From positions 1 to 64,000 of the forward strand of contig JBGAHO010000005.1 of NCBI GenBank assembly GCA_044226195.1: 64,000 bases of DNA. The letters run 5' to 3'. Below, piece after piece: positions 1 to 8,577 of this stretch (positions are counted from its first letter, which is position 1; every line of letters starts with the position of its first letter). The notes beneath the pieces are model-generated. The model did no database searches and was not told the origin of the DNA. It saw only the letters and a list, made by a program, of their open reading frames with translations. Both the position numbers and the translations under genes were made by a program. The DNA is from RPQJ01 sp044226195 (GTDB taxonomy: Bacteria > Pseudomonadota > Gammaproteobacteria > Steroidobacterales > Steroidobacteraceae).

Positions 1-654
1 TTCGCGCTGCTGTTCATCGGCCTCGCGCACGTCGAGAACACGGCCAATGCCGCCGTGGTGAGCCAGCTCGGCGTGCCGTTCACGACCCTGCTGTCGGTTT
101 GGCTGCTCGGCGAGGTGATCCATTGGCGGCGCAAGCTCGGCATCGGACTCGCGTTCCTCGGCGTCGCGATCATCGGCTTCGACCCGAGGGTGTTCCACAG
201 CCTGTTCGGACTGTCGCTCGTCGTCGCCTCGGCACTGGTGGGCTCGCTCGGCGTGATCCTCATCAAGCAGCTGAAGGATATCCGCGCGCTCGAGCTGCAG
301 GCGTGGGTCTCGACCCTGTGCGTGGTCGTGCTGTTGCCGCTCAGTGCCTTCACTGAGTCGGGCCAGTGGGACGCGCTCGTGCACGCCACGTGGCGTGGCT
401 GGACCGCGCTGGCCTTCACGGCGCTGGCCTCCAGTCTCGTCGCCCACACCACCTGGTACTGGCTGGTCGGCAAGTACCCGGTGACCGGCCTGTCGGCGGT
501 GACGCTGCTCACGCCGATCTTCGGCATCCTGTTCAGCGTGCTGGTCCTCGGCGACGTGCTGACCCCGAAGATGGTGATCGGCAGCGTGGTGACGCTGTCG
601 GGCGTGCTCATCGTGCTGATGCGCGACCGCAAGCTCGTCGATACCGGCTCCTGA
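1..654 (+). CDS. EamA/DMT-family transporter, 3' part
   Basis: The frame is open from the first base, so the start lies upstream of the window; the visible part is about 217 residues. It is almost entirely hydrophobic and ends with the second EamA repeat, whose helices contain the family-type stretch TGLSAVTLLTPIFGILFSVL followed by a final helix near GSVVTLSGVLIVLM. Members of the drug/metabolite transporter superfamily are inner-membrane exporters of amino acids or other small metabolites. The substrate cannot be told from sequence. The gene ends about 70 bases before mtnP and may or may not share its transcript. Confidence 0.9.
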   Translation, partial: FALLFIGLAHVENTANAAVVSQLGVPFTTLLSVWLLGEVIHWRRKLGIGLAFLGVAIIGFDPRVFHSLFGLSLVVASALVGSLGVILIKQLKDIRALELQAWVSTLCVVVLLPLSAFTESGQWDALVHATWRGWTALAFTALASSLVAHTTWYWLVGKYPVTGLSAVTLLTPIFGILFSVLVLGDVLTPKMVIGSVVTLSGVLIVLMRDRKLVDTGS

Positions 655-722
655 GGGTATTCCGCGATCCCGCCGCCGGCCGCTTGGGCTACTCTCAGCG
701 CTCGTCGGGCGAGGATGGCGCA

Positions 723-1601
723 ATGACCAAGGCGGTGCTGGGAATCATCGGCGGCTCGGGCATCTACGACCTGCCCGGCATCGAGGACGTGACCGAACGG
801 CTCATGACGACGCCCTGGGGCGAACCCTCGGACGTGCTGCGCGTCGGGCGGGTGGGCGCCACGCAGGTGGTGTTCCTGCCGCGGCACGGGCGCGGCCACC
901 GCATCCCGCCGGGCGAGATCAACTACCGCGCCAACATCGACGCGCTCAAGCAGCTGGGCGTGACGGACCTGGTGTCGTTCTCCGCCTGCGGTTCCTACAA
1001 GGAGGCGCTGAGCCCGGGCACGTTCGTGCTGATCGACAATTTCGTCGACCGCACGGTACACCGCCCGAGTTCGTTCTTCGGCACGGGATGCGTGGCGCAC
1101 GTGTCGTTCGCGCACCCCGTCGGTCCCGCGCTGCAGGACATCATCGCCCGGGCCGCGGCAGCCGAGCAGATCGAGGTGCGGCGTGGCGGCACGGCCGTCT
1201 GCATGGAGGGCCCGCAGTTCTCGACCCTCGCCGAGTCGCTGACCTACCAGGCGCAGGGCTACGACATCATCCACATGACTTCGATGCCCGAGGCCAAGCT
1301 GGCGCGTGAAGCCGAGATCACCTATGCGGTGGTTGCCATGGTCACCGACTACGACTGCTGGCACGAGGTGCACGGCGCGGTGGACGTCGCCGGCCTGCTG
1401 CGCGTGATGCGCGAGAACAGCGGCAAGGCACAGCGGCTGTTCGCGCGGCTGGCACGCGACTTCCCGGCGGAGCGCGTGCCGTGCCCGGTCGGGTCGCACT
1501 GTGCGCTCGACGGCGCCATCCTCACGGCGCCCGGGGCGCGTGATCCGGCGCTGCTGGCGAAGCTGCGCACCGTGGCCGGCCGCGTGCTCGCCGCGGGCTG
1601 A
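723..1601 (+). CDS. mtnP: S-methyl-5'-thioadenosine phosphorylase
   Basis: The 292-residue protein is a purine-nucleoside-phosphorylase-fold enzyme that splits methylthioadenosine with phosphate into adenine and methylthioribose 1-phosphate. It opens with the phosphate-loop motif IIGGSGIYDLPG and carries FLPRHGRGHRIPPGEINYRAN and the family block MEGPQFSTLAES, then MTSMPEAKLAREAEI and VAMVTDYDCW, all typical of MTAP. The frame is open far upstream, but this ATG gives the normal family N-terminus. mtnA follows after 10 bases and a class II aldolase after that, so this is the first step of an MTA disposal operon. Family assignment is secure; a preference for methylinosine cannot be excluded. 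Confidence 0.95.
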   Translation: MTKAVLGIIGGSGIYDLPGIEDVTERLMTTPWGEPSDVLRVGRVGATQVVFLPRHGRGHRIPPGEINYRANIDALKQLGVTDLVSFSACGSYKEALSPGTFVLIDNFVDRTVHRPSSFFGTGCVAHVSFAHPVGPALQDIIARAAAAEQIEVRRGGTAVCMEGPQFSTLAESLTYQAQGYDIIHMTSMPEAKLAREAEITYAVVAMVTDYDCWHEVHGAVDVAGLLRVMRENSGKAQRLFARLARDFPAERVPCPVGSHCALDGAILTAPGARDPALLAKLRTVAGRVLAAG

Positions 1602-1611
1602 GCGTCCGGCG

Positions 1612-2709
1612 ATGCGGGTTCACGGCATCCACTACCGCACGATCGCGCTCGGCGACGACGGCGAGTCCGTCACCGTGATCGACCAGACCAAGCTGCCGTT
1701 CGCGTTCGAGCAAATCCACCTGCGGACGGCCGACGACGCGGCCGTCGCCATCCGGGACATGATCGTGCGCGGCGCGCCCCTGATCGGCGTGACGGCTGCC
1801 TATGGCGTGGCGCTCGGCCTGCGTGCCGATGCCGATGACGGCCGCCTGCGCGCCGTCGTGCAGCAGCTCGGCGCCACCCGGCCGACCGCGGTCAACCTGC
1901 GCTGGGCGCTGACACGCATGGTCGAGGCGCTGCGCGACGTGCCCGTCGCGCGCCGTGTCGAGGCCGCGTATGCCGAGGCGGCGCGCATGGCGGACGAGGA
2001 CGTCGCGGCCTGCGAGGCGATCGGTCGCCACGGCGCGGTGCTGCTGAAATTGCTGTCCGGTCGCCACGGCGACCGGCCGCTCAACGTGCTCACGCACTGC
2101 AACGCCGGCTGGCTCGCGACCGTCGACTGGGGCACGGCGCTCGCGCCCGTGTACGCCGCGCACGCGCTCGGCATCCCGCTGCACGTCTACGTCGACGAGA
2201 CGCGACCGCGCAACCAGGGGGCCTCGCTCACGGCGTTCGAGCTCGGGGCGCACGGCGTCCCGCACACGGTCATTGCGGACAACGCGGGCGGCCACCTGAT
2301 GCAGCACGGCCGCGTCGACGTCTGCATCGTCGGCAGCGACCGGACCACGGCGACCGGCGACGTCTGCAACAAGATCGGCACGTACCTCAAGGCGCTCGCG
2401 GCGCAGGACAACGGCGTGCCGTTCTATGCCGCCCTGCCGTGGTCGACGATCGACTGGACGCTCGAGGACGGCGTCGCGCAGATCCCGATCGAGGAGCGCT
2501 CCGGGCGCGAGGTGACGCACCTGCGCGGTCGCGCGGACGACGGCGCGCTGCACGAGGTGGCCGTGGTCGCGCCGGGCAGCGCCGTGGCGAATCCGGCCTT
2601 CGACGTCACGCCGGCCCGCCTGGTCACCGGCATCATCACCGAGCGCGGTGTGGCGCCCGCGTCGCGCGCGGGGCTACTCTCGCTGTACCCCGAGCGCGCA
2701 GCGTCCTGA
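1612..2709 (+). CDS. mtnA: S-methyl-5-thioribose-1-phosphate isomerase
   Basis: At 365 residues, this matches the eIF2B-like sugar-phosphate isomerase MtnA, which converts methylthioribose 1-phosphate to methylthioribulose 1-phosphate. Visible signatures are MIVRGAPLIGVTAAYG near residue 50, the catalytic-cysteine block THCNAGWLA near residue 160, DETRPRNQGASLTAFEL, and the catalytic-aspartate block VGSDRTTATGDVCNKIGTY near 240. The ATG at 1612 gives the standard N-terminus RVHGIHYRTI. It sits 10 bases after mtnP and 5 bases before the aldolase, an obvious operon. The same enzyme would also accept 5-deoxyribose 1-phosphate. Confidence 0.95.
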   Translation: MRVHGIHYRTIALGDDGESVTVIDQTKLPFAFEQIHLRTADDAAVAIRDMIVRGAPLIGVTAAYGVALGLRADADDGRLRAVVQQLGATRPTAVNLRWALTRMVEALRDVPVARRVEAAYAEAARMADEDVAACEAIGRHGAVLLKLLSGRHGDRPLNVLTHCNAGWLATVDWGTALAPVYAAHALGIPLHVYVDETRPRNQGASLTAFELGAHGVPHTVIADNAGGHLMQHGRVDVCIVGSDRTTATGDVCNKIGTYLKALAAQDNGVPFYAALPWSTIDWTLEDGVAQIPIEERSGREVTHLRGRADDGALHEVAVVAPGSAVANPAFDVTPARLVTGIITERGVAPASRAGLLSLYPERAAS

Positions 2710-2714
2710 CTCCC

Positions 2715-3356
2715 ATGCCACACGCCCTCCGCGAGGAAATCGTCACCCGCACCCGCGCGCTCGATGCCGCCGGGCTGGTGCCCAACAAGTCCGGCAACGT
2801 CTCGGCGCGGACCGAGCGCGGGTTCCTCATCACGCCCGCGGGCGTGCCGTATGCCGAAACGAAACCCGGCCAGATCGTCGAACTGACGCTTGCGGGCGAG
2901 GCGCGGCCGTCGAGCGAGCGCCCATCCTCCGAGTGGCGCATGCATGCGGCGATCTACGCGGCGCGTCCCGAAGTCGAAGCGATCGTCCACACCCACAGTC
3001 CGCGCGCCACGGCGCTCGCCTGCGCGGGACGCGGCATCCCGCCGTTCCACTACATGATCGCGCTGGCGGGCGGCGACATCCGCTGCACCCGTTACTGCAC
3101 GTTCGGCACGGCCGAGCTGGCGGCGAGCGCCGTGGAGGGACTCGAGGGGCGGCGTGCGGTCCTGCTCGGCAACCACGGCGTGATGGCAGTCGGCACGTCG
3201 CTGCGCGAGGCGCATGCGGTCGCGACGGAAGTGGAGAACCTGGCGGGCGAGTACCTCGACCTGCTCGCGGCGGGGCTCGAGCCCCAGTTGCTCGAACCGG
3301 CCGAACTGCAGCGCGTCATCGCGAAGTTCACCGACTACGGTCGCCTCAAGGGCTGA
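2715..3356 (+). CDS. class II aldolase, probable methylthioribulose-phosphate aldolase (Ald2-like)
   Basis: A 213-residue class II aldolase/adducin-family protein. The zinc ligands are visible as HTHSP near residue 95 with a later GNHGVMAVG block, and the N-terminal SGNVSAR motif is present. The overall pattern (start MPHALREEIVTRTRALDAAG, end KFTDYGRLKG) is closer to fuculose-phosphate aldolases than to MtnB dehydratases. Directly after mtnP-mtnA, with a 5-base gap, the likely reaction is cleavage of methylthioribulose 1-phosphate (or 5-deoxyribulose 1-phosphate) to DHAP plus an aldehyde, as in the DHAP shunt. No mtnB, mtnC or mtnD partner is visible nearby. The substrate is inferred from context; MtnB activity is the main alternative. 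Confidence 0.8.
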   Translation: MPHALREEIVTRTRALDAAGLVPNKSGNVSARTERGFLITPAGVPYAETKPGQIVELTLAGEARPSSERPSSEWRMHAAIYAARPEVEAIVHTHSPRATALACAGRGIPPFHYMIALAGGDIRCTRYCTFGTAELAASAVEGLEGRRAVLLGNHGVMAVGTSLREAHAVATEVENLAGEYLDLLAAGLEPQLLEPAELQRVIAKFTDYGRLKG

Positions 3357-3420
3357 ACTTGCCTCGGGCCGGGGACGTGCTAGCGTTGCGGCCCCGTCGA
3401 ATGCCCACCCCGAGGTGACC

Positions 3421-3927
3421 ATGTCCGTCTCGATGTACCAGCTGCTGATCCCGCCGACCGTCCGAGTGCTCGGCAACCTCGTCGCGATCCTCGAGAAAGG
3501 CGCCGCGCACTGCGAGGCGAAGAAGATCGACCCGCTGGTGATGACGGGATCCCGGCTGTTCCCCGACATGTTCCCGCTGTCCCGGCAGGTGCAGATCGCG
3601 ACCGACGTGGCGAAGGCCGGCGCCGCGCGCCTCGCGGGCCAGACGCCGCCCGCTTACGAGGACACCGAGAAGACGTTTCCGGAACTCGTCGCGCGCGTGC
3701 AGCGGACGATCGAGTATCTCGGTACGTTCCGCGAGGAGCACTTCGCCGGCACCGAGGGGCGAATCATTGCCTGGAAGACGCCGATGCGCGAGATGTCGAT
3801 GCCGGCCATCGCCTATGTGCAGGACTGGGTGACGCCGAACGTGTTCTTCCACGTCACCACGACCTACAACCTCCTGCGCCACAACGGCGTCGAGATCGGC
3901 AAGCCCGATTTCCTCGGCATGAAGTGA
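3421..3927 (+). CDS. DUF1993 family protein
   Basis: This 168-residue soluble protein has the DUF1993 pattern: N-terminal SMYQLLIPPTVRVLGNL, the DPLVMTGSRLFPDMFPL block, QTPPAYEDTEKTFPEL, and a C-terminal HVTTTYNLLRHNGVEIGKPD segment. The fold belongs to the DinB/YfiT-like four-helix group, and histidines such as the one in FFHVTTTY could bind a metal, but no function is established. The ATG at 3421 follows a 64-base gap after the aldolase, so it could be the last gene of the mtn operon or have its own promoter. Confidence 0.85.
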   Translation: MSVSMYQLLIPPTVRVLGNLVAILEKGAAHCEAKKIDPLVMTGSRLFPDMFPLSRQVQIATDVAKAGAARLAGQTPPAYEDTEKTFPELVARVQRTIEYLGTFREEHFAGTEGRIIAWKTPMREMSMPAIAYVQDWVTPNVFFHVTTTYNLLRHNGVEIGKPDFLGMK

Positions 3928-3967
3928 CGCCGGTGCGGGGGCCGGCCTGCGCCGACCCCCGGCGGGT

Positions 3968-4354
3968 TCACCAGCGGTGGTCGCGATACGCGACGACGAG
4001 TCCGTAGGGCGGTGTGATCACGGCCCAGCGGCCTCGGCACGGCGCGTACCAGGTGCCGCGGTAGTAGTAGTGGGGCAACCCGCGGTAGTAGACGATCTGG
4101 TGGCCCCGCGGCAGGCGCGGCACGTAGTACACCGGGCGCGGATAGGCGTACCGGCCGCGGTCCCAGTCGCGATGGTCGTCGCGGTCGTGCCAGTACCGGT
4201 CGCGGTCGTCGCGATCGTGCCAGTCGTGGTCGTCCCGGTCGTGGTAGCCCCAGGCCGGGGCGTGCGACGGAGGATCGGCCAGGGCGGGGGCCGCCTGCAG
4301 CAGCAGGGTGGCCACGGAGGCGGCGCCAATCAGGGCGAGCGTGCGTCGTGTCAT
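3968..4354 (-). CDS. secreted Asp/His/Arg-rich protein (DUF6515-like)
   Basis: The 128-residue product starts with a clear signal peptide (MTRRTLALIGAASVATLLLQ, cleavage after ALA near residue 26). A strongly biased segment of repeated HDRDD/WHDRDD units follows, roughly residues 37-68. The C-terminus has the YYRGLPHYYYRGTWY, PCRGRWAVITPPYGLVV pattern seen in small periplasmic or envelope proteins of the YXWXXR/DUF6515 type. The Asp/His-rich region could bind metal ions; that is inference. It is expressed away from the mtn genes, convergent with DUF1993. Confidence 0.8.
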   Translation of the reverse strand: MTRRTLALIGAASVATLLLQAAPALADPPSHAPAWGYHDRDDHDWHDRDDRDRYWHDRDDHRDWDRGRYAYPRPVYYVPRLPRGHQIVYYRGLPHYYYRGTWYAPCRGRWAVITPPYGLVVAYRDHRW

Positions 4355-4424
4355 GGTCGGGTCCTCGGGAACAGGGCGTCCCGAGACCCAGAACGCCGCC
4401 CCCGGGCGGCGGTTGACTCCGGAC

Positions 4425-4853
4425 TCAGCCGCCGAACACCCGTAGGAGTTCGCGGACAGCGATCGCCATGAGCACCAGCGAGCCGACGGCGAACAGGGCG
4501 AAACGCACCACCACCCGGTTGACGGTGGCCTGCACCAGGGAGTGCAGCACGCGCATCACGACGTAGCCCCACGCGAGGTGCATCGTCGTCGCGTCGCCTC
4601 CCCCGGTCAGCGCGGCGAAGAACATCAGCGCGTAGAAGATCGTCGGCTGCTCGTGCAGGTGGTTGTAGTTGTCCGCCGCCGCGCGTACGTGGGGCGGCAG
4701 CACGTCGAGCGAACCCGGATGGGCGGCCTGCTGGGGGTCGATGTGCGCCGCGTTCATCGCCGGGATGCGCGTGACGTACATCCAGACCCACATCACGAAC
4801 GTCCACGCGACGAGCGCGAGCACGGGTGCGAGGAATTGCGTGGTCGTCGGCAT
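4425..4853 (-). CDS. MAPEG family membrane protein
   Basis: This is a 142-residue integral membrane protein with four hydrophobic segments. It has the MAPEG-type residues ARIP-like VTRIPAMNAAHIDP in the first loop and NYNHLHEQPTIFYALM in the second helix. MAPEG proteins include glutathione transferases and related eicosanoid enzymes; bacterial members are mostly of unknown substrate. The ATG at 4853 gives a compact MAPEG N-terminus preceded by a weak GGGGGAC-type ribosome site. A longer upstream in-frame start (5009) would add 52 arginine-rich residues overlapping the next gene and is unlikely. It lies 23 bases downstream of the reductase gene on the same strand. Confidence 0.85.
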   Translation of the reverse strand: MPTTTQFLAPVLALVAWTFVMWVWMYVTRIPAMNAAHIDPQQAAHPGSLDVLPPHVRAAADNYNHLHEQPTIFYALMFFAALTGGGDATTMHLAWGYVVMRVLHSLVQATVNRVVVRFALFAVGSLVLMAIAVRELLRVFGG

Positions 4854-4876
4854 GGTCGAGTCCCCCGGTGTGGTCG

Positions 4877-6112
4877 TTATGCGTCGATCGCGTCGAACGT
4901 GACGCCGGCGTGCGCGACGAGGCGCCGGATCAGCCGGTCGCCGAACAGCGTCGCCGGCGTCCAGAAGCCGCCCGGCACGTCGCTCTTGTGGATGTCGAGT
5001 GCAAGGCACGCGCCGGCCTGCCCGAGGATCTTCGCGGTCGAGCCGTAGCCCGGGTCGCGATCGCCCGTCACCTTCACGCGCAGCGCGCGGCCGTCCTCGG
5101 TGCGCCCGAAAAAGCGCAGGTCGTAATGGCCCCGCTCCTGCTGTTCAGGACTCGGGCCTTCGCCCGGTCCCGGCAGGACGAACCGCTCCAGCGCGCCGCG
5201 CACCGGGCCGACGCTGCTCGCGAGCATGAAGCCCGCGAGTCCGCCGCCGATGGCGGAGGCCGTGAGCCGTCCCTTGATGCCACGGCCCGCGAGCACTGCC
5301 TCGTCGTAGCGGAAGTGGGCCCCGTAGGCCTGCTTCGCGAGGGCGTTGCTGCGCTGGACGATGCGCGTGTTGACCGCGCCCATCACGAAGGGTGCCACCC
5401 ACGACTGGAAGTCGGCATCGTATTCCGCGAATTTCACGTTCGGCTGGCGGACCCGCGACCCATAGCCTTCCGGGCACAGCACGTACGGGTTGGCGATCTG
5501 CTTGCGCAGCGCCGGGTCGTCCGCGGCTTCCTTGATGAACTGCAGCATGCTCGCGACCGTGCCGCCGGAGAACCCGCCGCGCAGGGTGCGCACGCGCATC
5601 TTGACCTGCGTGCACGGCTGCCCGAAGCGCTTCATCGACTGCTGCTGCAGGTAGTGCACGCCGAGGTCGGAGGGAATCGAATCGAAGCCGCAGCAGTGGA
5701 CGATGCGCGCGCCGTTGCGACGCGCGGTCTTCTCGTACGCCCGCAGCATGCGGTGGATCCACTGGACCTCGCCGGTGAGGTCGCAATAGTCGGTGCCGCT
5801 CTCGGCGCACACCTTCACCAGCGGCTCGCCGTAGAGAGCGTAGGGCCCCACCGTCGAGACGATCACCGCGCTCTGGTCGCAGAGCCGGCCGAGCGCGACC
5901 TCGTCGTCGGCGTCGGCGATCAGGACCGGCAGGTCGGCCGCCTTGCGCCCGAGCGACTTGCGCAGGGCCTGCAGCTTGCCGGCCGAGCGGCCCGCGATGG
6001 CCCAGCGCAGGCGCCCCTGCAGTCCGAATTCCGCCATCAGGTAGCGGGTGACGAGCTGGCCGACGAAGCTCGTCGCGCCGAAGACGGTCAGGTGGTAGGG
6101 GGTCCCCTTCAT
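4877..6112 (-). CDS. saccharopine dehydrogenase-like NAD(P)-binding reductase (trans-acting enoyl reductase type)
   Basis: The 411-residue protein begins with a Rossmann fold (LTVFGATSFVGQLVTRYL, then IAGRSAGKLQALR). It has the family blocks STVGPYALYGEPLVKVCAE and GTDYCDLTGEVQWI around residues 95-120, and CCGFDSIPSDLG near 145. This is the saccharopine-dehydrogenase-like subfamily that includes mycobacterial trans-acting enoyl reductase and eukaryotic SCCPDH. These are generally lipid-linked reductases rather than lysine enzymes. The C-terminal half contains a hydrophobic patch (SAIGGGLAGFMLASSVGPV) consistent with membrane or lipid association. It probably shares a transcript with the MAPEG gene. 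Confidence 0.85.
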   Translation of the reverse strand: MKGTPYHLTVFGATSFVGQLVTRYLMAEFGLQGRLRWAIAGRSAGKLQALRKSLGRKAADLPVLIADADDEVALGRLCDQSAVIVSTVGPYALYGEPLVKVCAESGTDYCDLTGEVQWIHRMLRAYEKTARRNGARIVHCCGFDSIPSDLGVHYLQQQSMKRFGQPCTQVKMRVRTLRGGFSGGTVASMLQFIKEAADDPALRKQIANPYVLCPEGYGSRVRQPNVKFAEYDADFQSWVAPFVMGAVNTRIVQRSNALAKQAYGAHFRYDEAVLAGRGIKGRLTASAIGGGLAGFMLASSVGPVRGALERFVLPGPGEGPSPEQQERGHYDLRFFGRTEDGRALRVKVTGDRDPGYGSTAKILGQAGACLALDIHKSDVPGGFWTPATLFGDRLIRRLVAHAGVTFDAIDA

Positions 6113-6201
6113 GGCCCCATCTTAGACCAAGGTCGGACAGCCGGCGCCCCGGCCCCTTGCTAGATTCGTCCCACGAGCCGAAAACCACGGGGGAGAACAT
6201 C

Positions 6202-6525
6202 ATGGCCGCACCACCGACCATCGACTGGAATGCCGTCATCAACGACCCGCGCTTCCAGTCGCTGCACCGCCGCAAGCAGGGATTCCTGACCGGACTGATG
6301 ATCTTCTCGGTCGTCTTCTATTTCCTGCTGCCAGTCGGCGCCGCGTATTTCCAGGACCTGTTCAAGATCAAGGTCTGGGGCGTGGTGAACGTCGGCCTGC
6401 TGTTCGCGCTCCTCGAGTTCGTGGTCGCGTGGCTGGTCGCGTTCTATTACTCGCGGCGCGCCGGCGCCGAGTTCGACCGGCTCGCGGCGGAGATCGCGGC
6501 GACCTACCAGCAGGGGAGGGGCTGA
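6202..6525 (+). CDS. yjcH: DUF485 membrane protein, YjcH
   Basis: A 107-residue protein with two transmembrane helices (GLMIFSVVFYFLLPVGAAYF and NVGLLFALLEFVVAWLVAFYY) and a charged C-terminal tail with FDRLAAEI, the DUF485 pattern. YjcH is the small partner encoded just ahead of the acetate/glycolate symporter ActP. The ATG at 6202 has a good GGGAG ribosome site 7 bases upstream; an earlier in-frame ATG (6157) lacks one. The gene ends 2 bases before actP. Confidence 0.93.
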   Translation: MAAPPTIDWNAVINDPRFQSLHRRKQGFLTGLMIFSVVFYFLLPVGAAYFQDLFKIKVWGVVNVGLLFALLEFVVAWLVAFYYSRRAGAEFDRLAAEIAATYQQGRG

Positions 6526-6527
6526 CC

Positions 6528-8438
6528 ATGAACGTTCGACATCGTCGCTGGGCCGCCTATGGACTCGCCGGCGTGCTCGCCGTGGCGAGCGGCAGCGCGT
6601 GGGCGTCGGGCGCCGTGGCCCCCGAATATCGCTGGCTGACGTTCACGGTGTTCGCCGCGATCATCACCCTGACCATGTACGTCACCTACCTCGCCGCCAA
6701 GCGCGTCAAGTCGGCCTCCGACTTCTACACCGCGGGCGGCGGCGTGACGGGCATCCAGAACGGCTGGGCCATCGCGGGCGACTACCTTTCCGCGGCGTCG
6801 TTCCTCGGCATCGCGGGCTTGATCTCGCAGTACGGCTACGACGGCTTCATGTACTCGGTGGGCTGGCTGGTGGCCTACATCACCGTGCTGCTGGTGATCG
6901 CCGAGCCCTGCCGCAACATCGGCCGCTACACGCTCTCGGACATCCTCGCCTACCGCAACAACCCGAAGGCGATGCGCATCGTCGGCGCGCTGTCCGTGAT
7001 CACCGTGTCGACGTTCTACCTGACGGCGCAGATGGTCGGCGGCGGCGTGCTGGTGAAGACGCTGATCGGCATCGACTACGAGATCTCGGTGGTCGCGGTC
7101 GGCATCCTGATGCTGGCCTACGTGCTGTTCGGCGGCATGGTCGCGACCACCTGGGTGCAGATCATCAAGGCCATCCTGCTGGTCATCGCGTCGCTGGTGC
7201 TGGTGATGCTGGTGTGGACGCCGTACGGCTTCTCGCTGCCGGCGTTCCTCGCGGACGTGGTGGGCGATCCGAAGGTGCAGGCCAAGGTGGCCTCGCTGCT
7301 CGGCGATGCCGCGAAGAACATGACGTCCGAGGAACTCGGCCAGCGCTTCCTCGAGCCCGGCCTGTACTTCAAGGCACCGATCGACCAGATCTCGCTCGGC
7401 ATGGCGCTGGTGTTCGGCACCGCCGGACTGCCGCACATCCTGATGCGCTTCTTCACCGTGCCGACCGCGCAGCAGGCGCGCAAGTCGGTGGTGTGGGCGA
7501 TGGGCATCATCGGCGGCTTCTACGTGCTGACGCTGTTCCTCGGCTTCGGCGCGGCGAAGCACGTGGGTCCGGCCGCGATCGCCGCGGTCGACTCCGGCGG
7601 CAACATGGCCGGCCCGCTGCTCGCGCAGTACCTCGGCGGCGGCGCCAATTCCTTCGTCGGCAACTTCATGCTGGCGTTCGTGTCGGCGGTGGCGTTCGCG
7701 ACGATCGTCGCGGTGGTCGCGGGCCTCGTGCTCGCGTCGGCCTCGGCCATCGCGCACGACCTCTACGTCGGCGTGTACCACGGCGGTGAGACCGTGCCGC
7801 CGCAGCAGCAGGTGCGCGCGGCGCGCATCGCGACGGTCTTCGTCGGCGCGCTGTCGATCATGATCGGCATCGCCGCCAAGGGGCAGAACGTCGCGCACCT
7901 CGTGGCGCTCGCGTTCGCGGTCGCCGCCTCGGCCAACTTCCCCTGCATCCTGCTCACCATGTACTGGAAGCGCTGCAGCACCGGCGGCATCGTGCTCGGC
8001 ATGATCGTCGGGACGGTGGTCGCGGTCGGTCTCACGCTGGTGTCCCCGAACGTCACCTACCCGAAGGCGGTGCGCGAGGCCGCGCAGAAGGTGTTCGACG
8101 GCGAGGCGGCGAAGCGGGAGGCCATCGCGGCGAAGCTCGCCTCGACCGACCCCGAGGTGGTCAGGCAGGGCCAGATCGACCAGACCACGCTCGACAAGGC
8201 CGTGCAGAAGGCCAAGGACGACGTGAAGAAGGTCGAGGGCAAGGAGGTCTCGCTGATGGGCCTCGAAAAACCGTGGTTCACGCTCAAGAACCCGGGCATC
8301 GTCTCGATCCCGCTCGGTTTCCTCGCCGTGCTCCTCGGCTCACTGCTGTTCCGCGACAAGCGGTCGGAGGAGATGTGGCCGGAGGTCTACGCCCGACAGA
8401 ACACGGGCATCCTCGCCTCCAGGGCCACGGCCCACTGA
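6528..8438 (+). CDS. actP: cation/acetate symporter ActP
   Basis: A sodium:solute symporter of 636 residues with an N-terminal signal-like segment (LAGVLAVASGSAWAS) and about 13 transmembrane helices. SSS-family signatures include FYTAGGGVTGIQNGWAIAGD, YLSAASFLGIAG, and the AGLPHILMRFFTVP block. It imports acetate and similar short carboxylates with sodium or protons. It is longer than the usual ~550 residues because a charged, lysine-rich insert of about 70 residues (roughly 510-585) lies between the penultimate and last helices. The gene starts 2 bases after yjcH and is closed by a strong hairpin terminator at 8458. Confidence 0.93.
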   Translation: MNVRHRRWAAYGLAGVLAVASGSAWASGAVAPEYRWLTFTVFAAIITLTMYVTYLAAKRVKSASDFYTAGGGVTGIQNGWAIAGDYLSAASFLGIAGLISQYGYDGFMYSVGWLVAYITVLLVIAEPCRNIGRYTLSDILAYRNNPKAMRIVGALSVITVSTFYLTAQMVGGGVLVKTLIGIDYEISVVAVGILMLAYVLFGGMVATTWVQIIKAILLVIASLVLVMLVWTPYGFSLPAFLADVVGDPKVQAKVASLLGDAAKNMTSEELGQRFLEPGLYFKAPIDQISLGMALVFGTAGLPHILMRFFTVPTAQQARKSVVWAMGIIGGFYVLTLFLGFGAAKHVGPAAIAAVDSGGNMAGPLLAQYLGGGANSFVGNFMLAFVSAVAFATIVAVVAGLVLASASAIAHDLYVGVYHGGETVPPQQQVRAARIATVFVGALSIMIGIAAKGQNVAHLVALAFAVAASANFPCILLTMYWKRCSTGGIVLGMIVGTVVAVGLTLVSPNVTYPKAVREAAQKVFDGEAAKREAIAAKLASTDPEVVRQGQIDQTTLDKAVQKAKDDVKKVEGKEVSLMGLEKPWFTLKNPGIVSIPLGFLAVLLGSLLFRDKRSEEMWPEVYARQNTGILASRATAH

Positions 8439-8457
8439 CCGTTCCGCGCCGATGCTT

Positions 8458-8487
8458 GGGCCGCCCGGGCGACCGGGCGGCCCTTTT
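8458..8487 (+). terminator. intrinsic terminator after actP
   Basis: A perfect 11-bp stem (8458-8468 with 8473-8483, GGGCCGCCCGG and its complement) with a GCGA tetraloop is followed by TTTT. It begins 20 bases after the actP stop codon. Confidence 0.9.
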
Positions 8488-8577
8488 CCTTGCCGGGACC
8501 GGTCGCCCATCCACCGCGGCGAGGCCGGTAGATCTCCCGGTTGGGGACCCGGCCCGATTGGGGCACACTGAACCGGC

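Noticed and set aside
2715..3356. Assignment of the class II aldolase as MtnB
   Set aside because: The N- and C-terminal patterns look like fuculose-phosphate aldolases, and no mtnC or mtnD is adjacent; it is kept as an alternative only.
3930..3958. Possible bidirectional terminator between DUF1993 and the Asp/His-rich gene
   Set aside because: The pairing needs a three-base bulge and lacks a T tract.
4394..4411. GC-rich hairpin between the MAPEG gene and the secreted protein gene
   Set aside because: A stem of 7 bp exists, but no T run follows on either strand, so it was not called a terminator.
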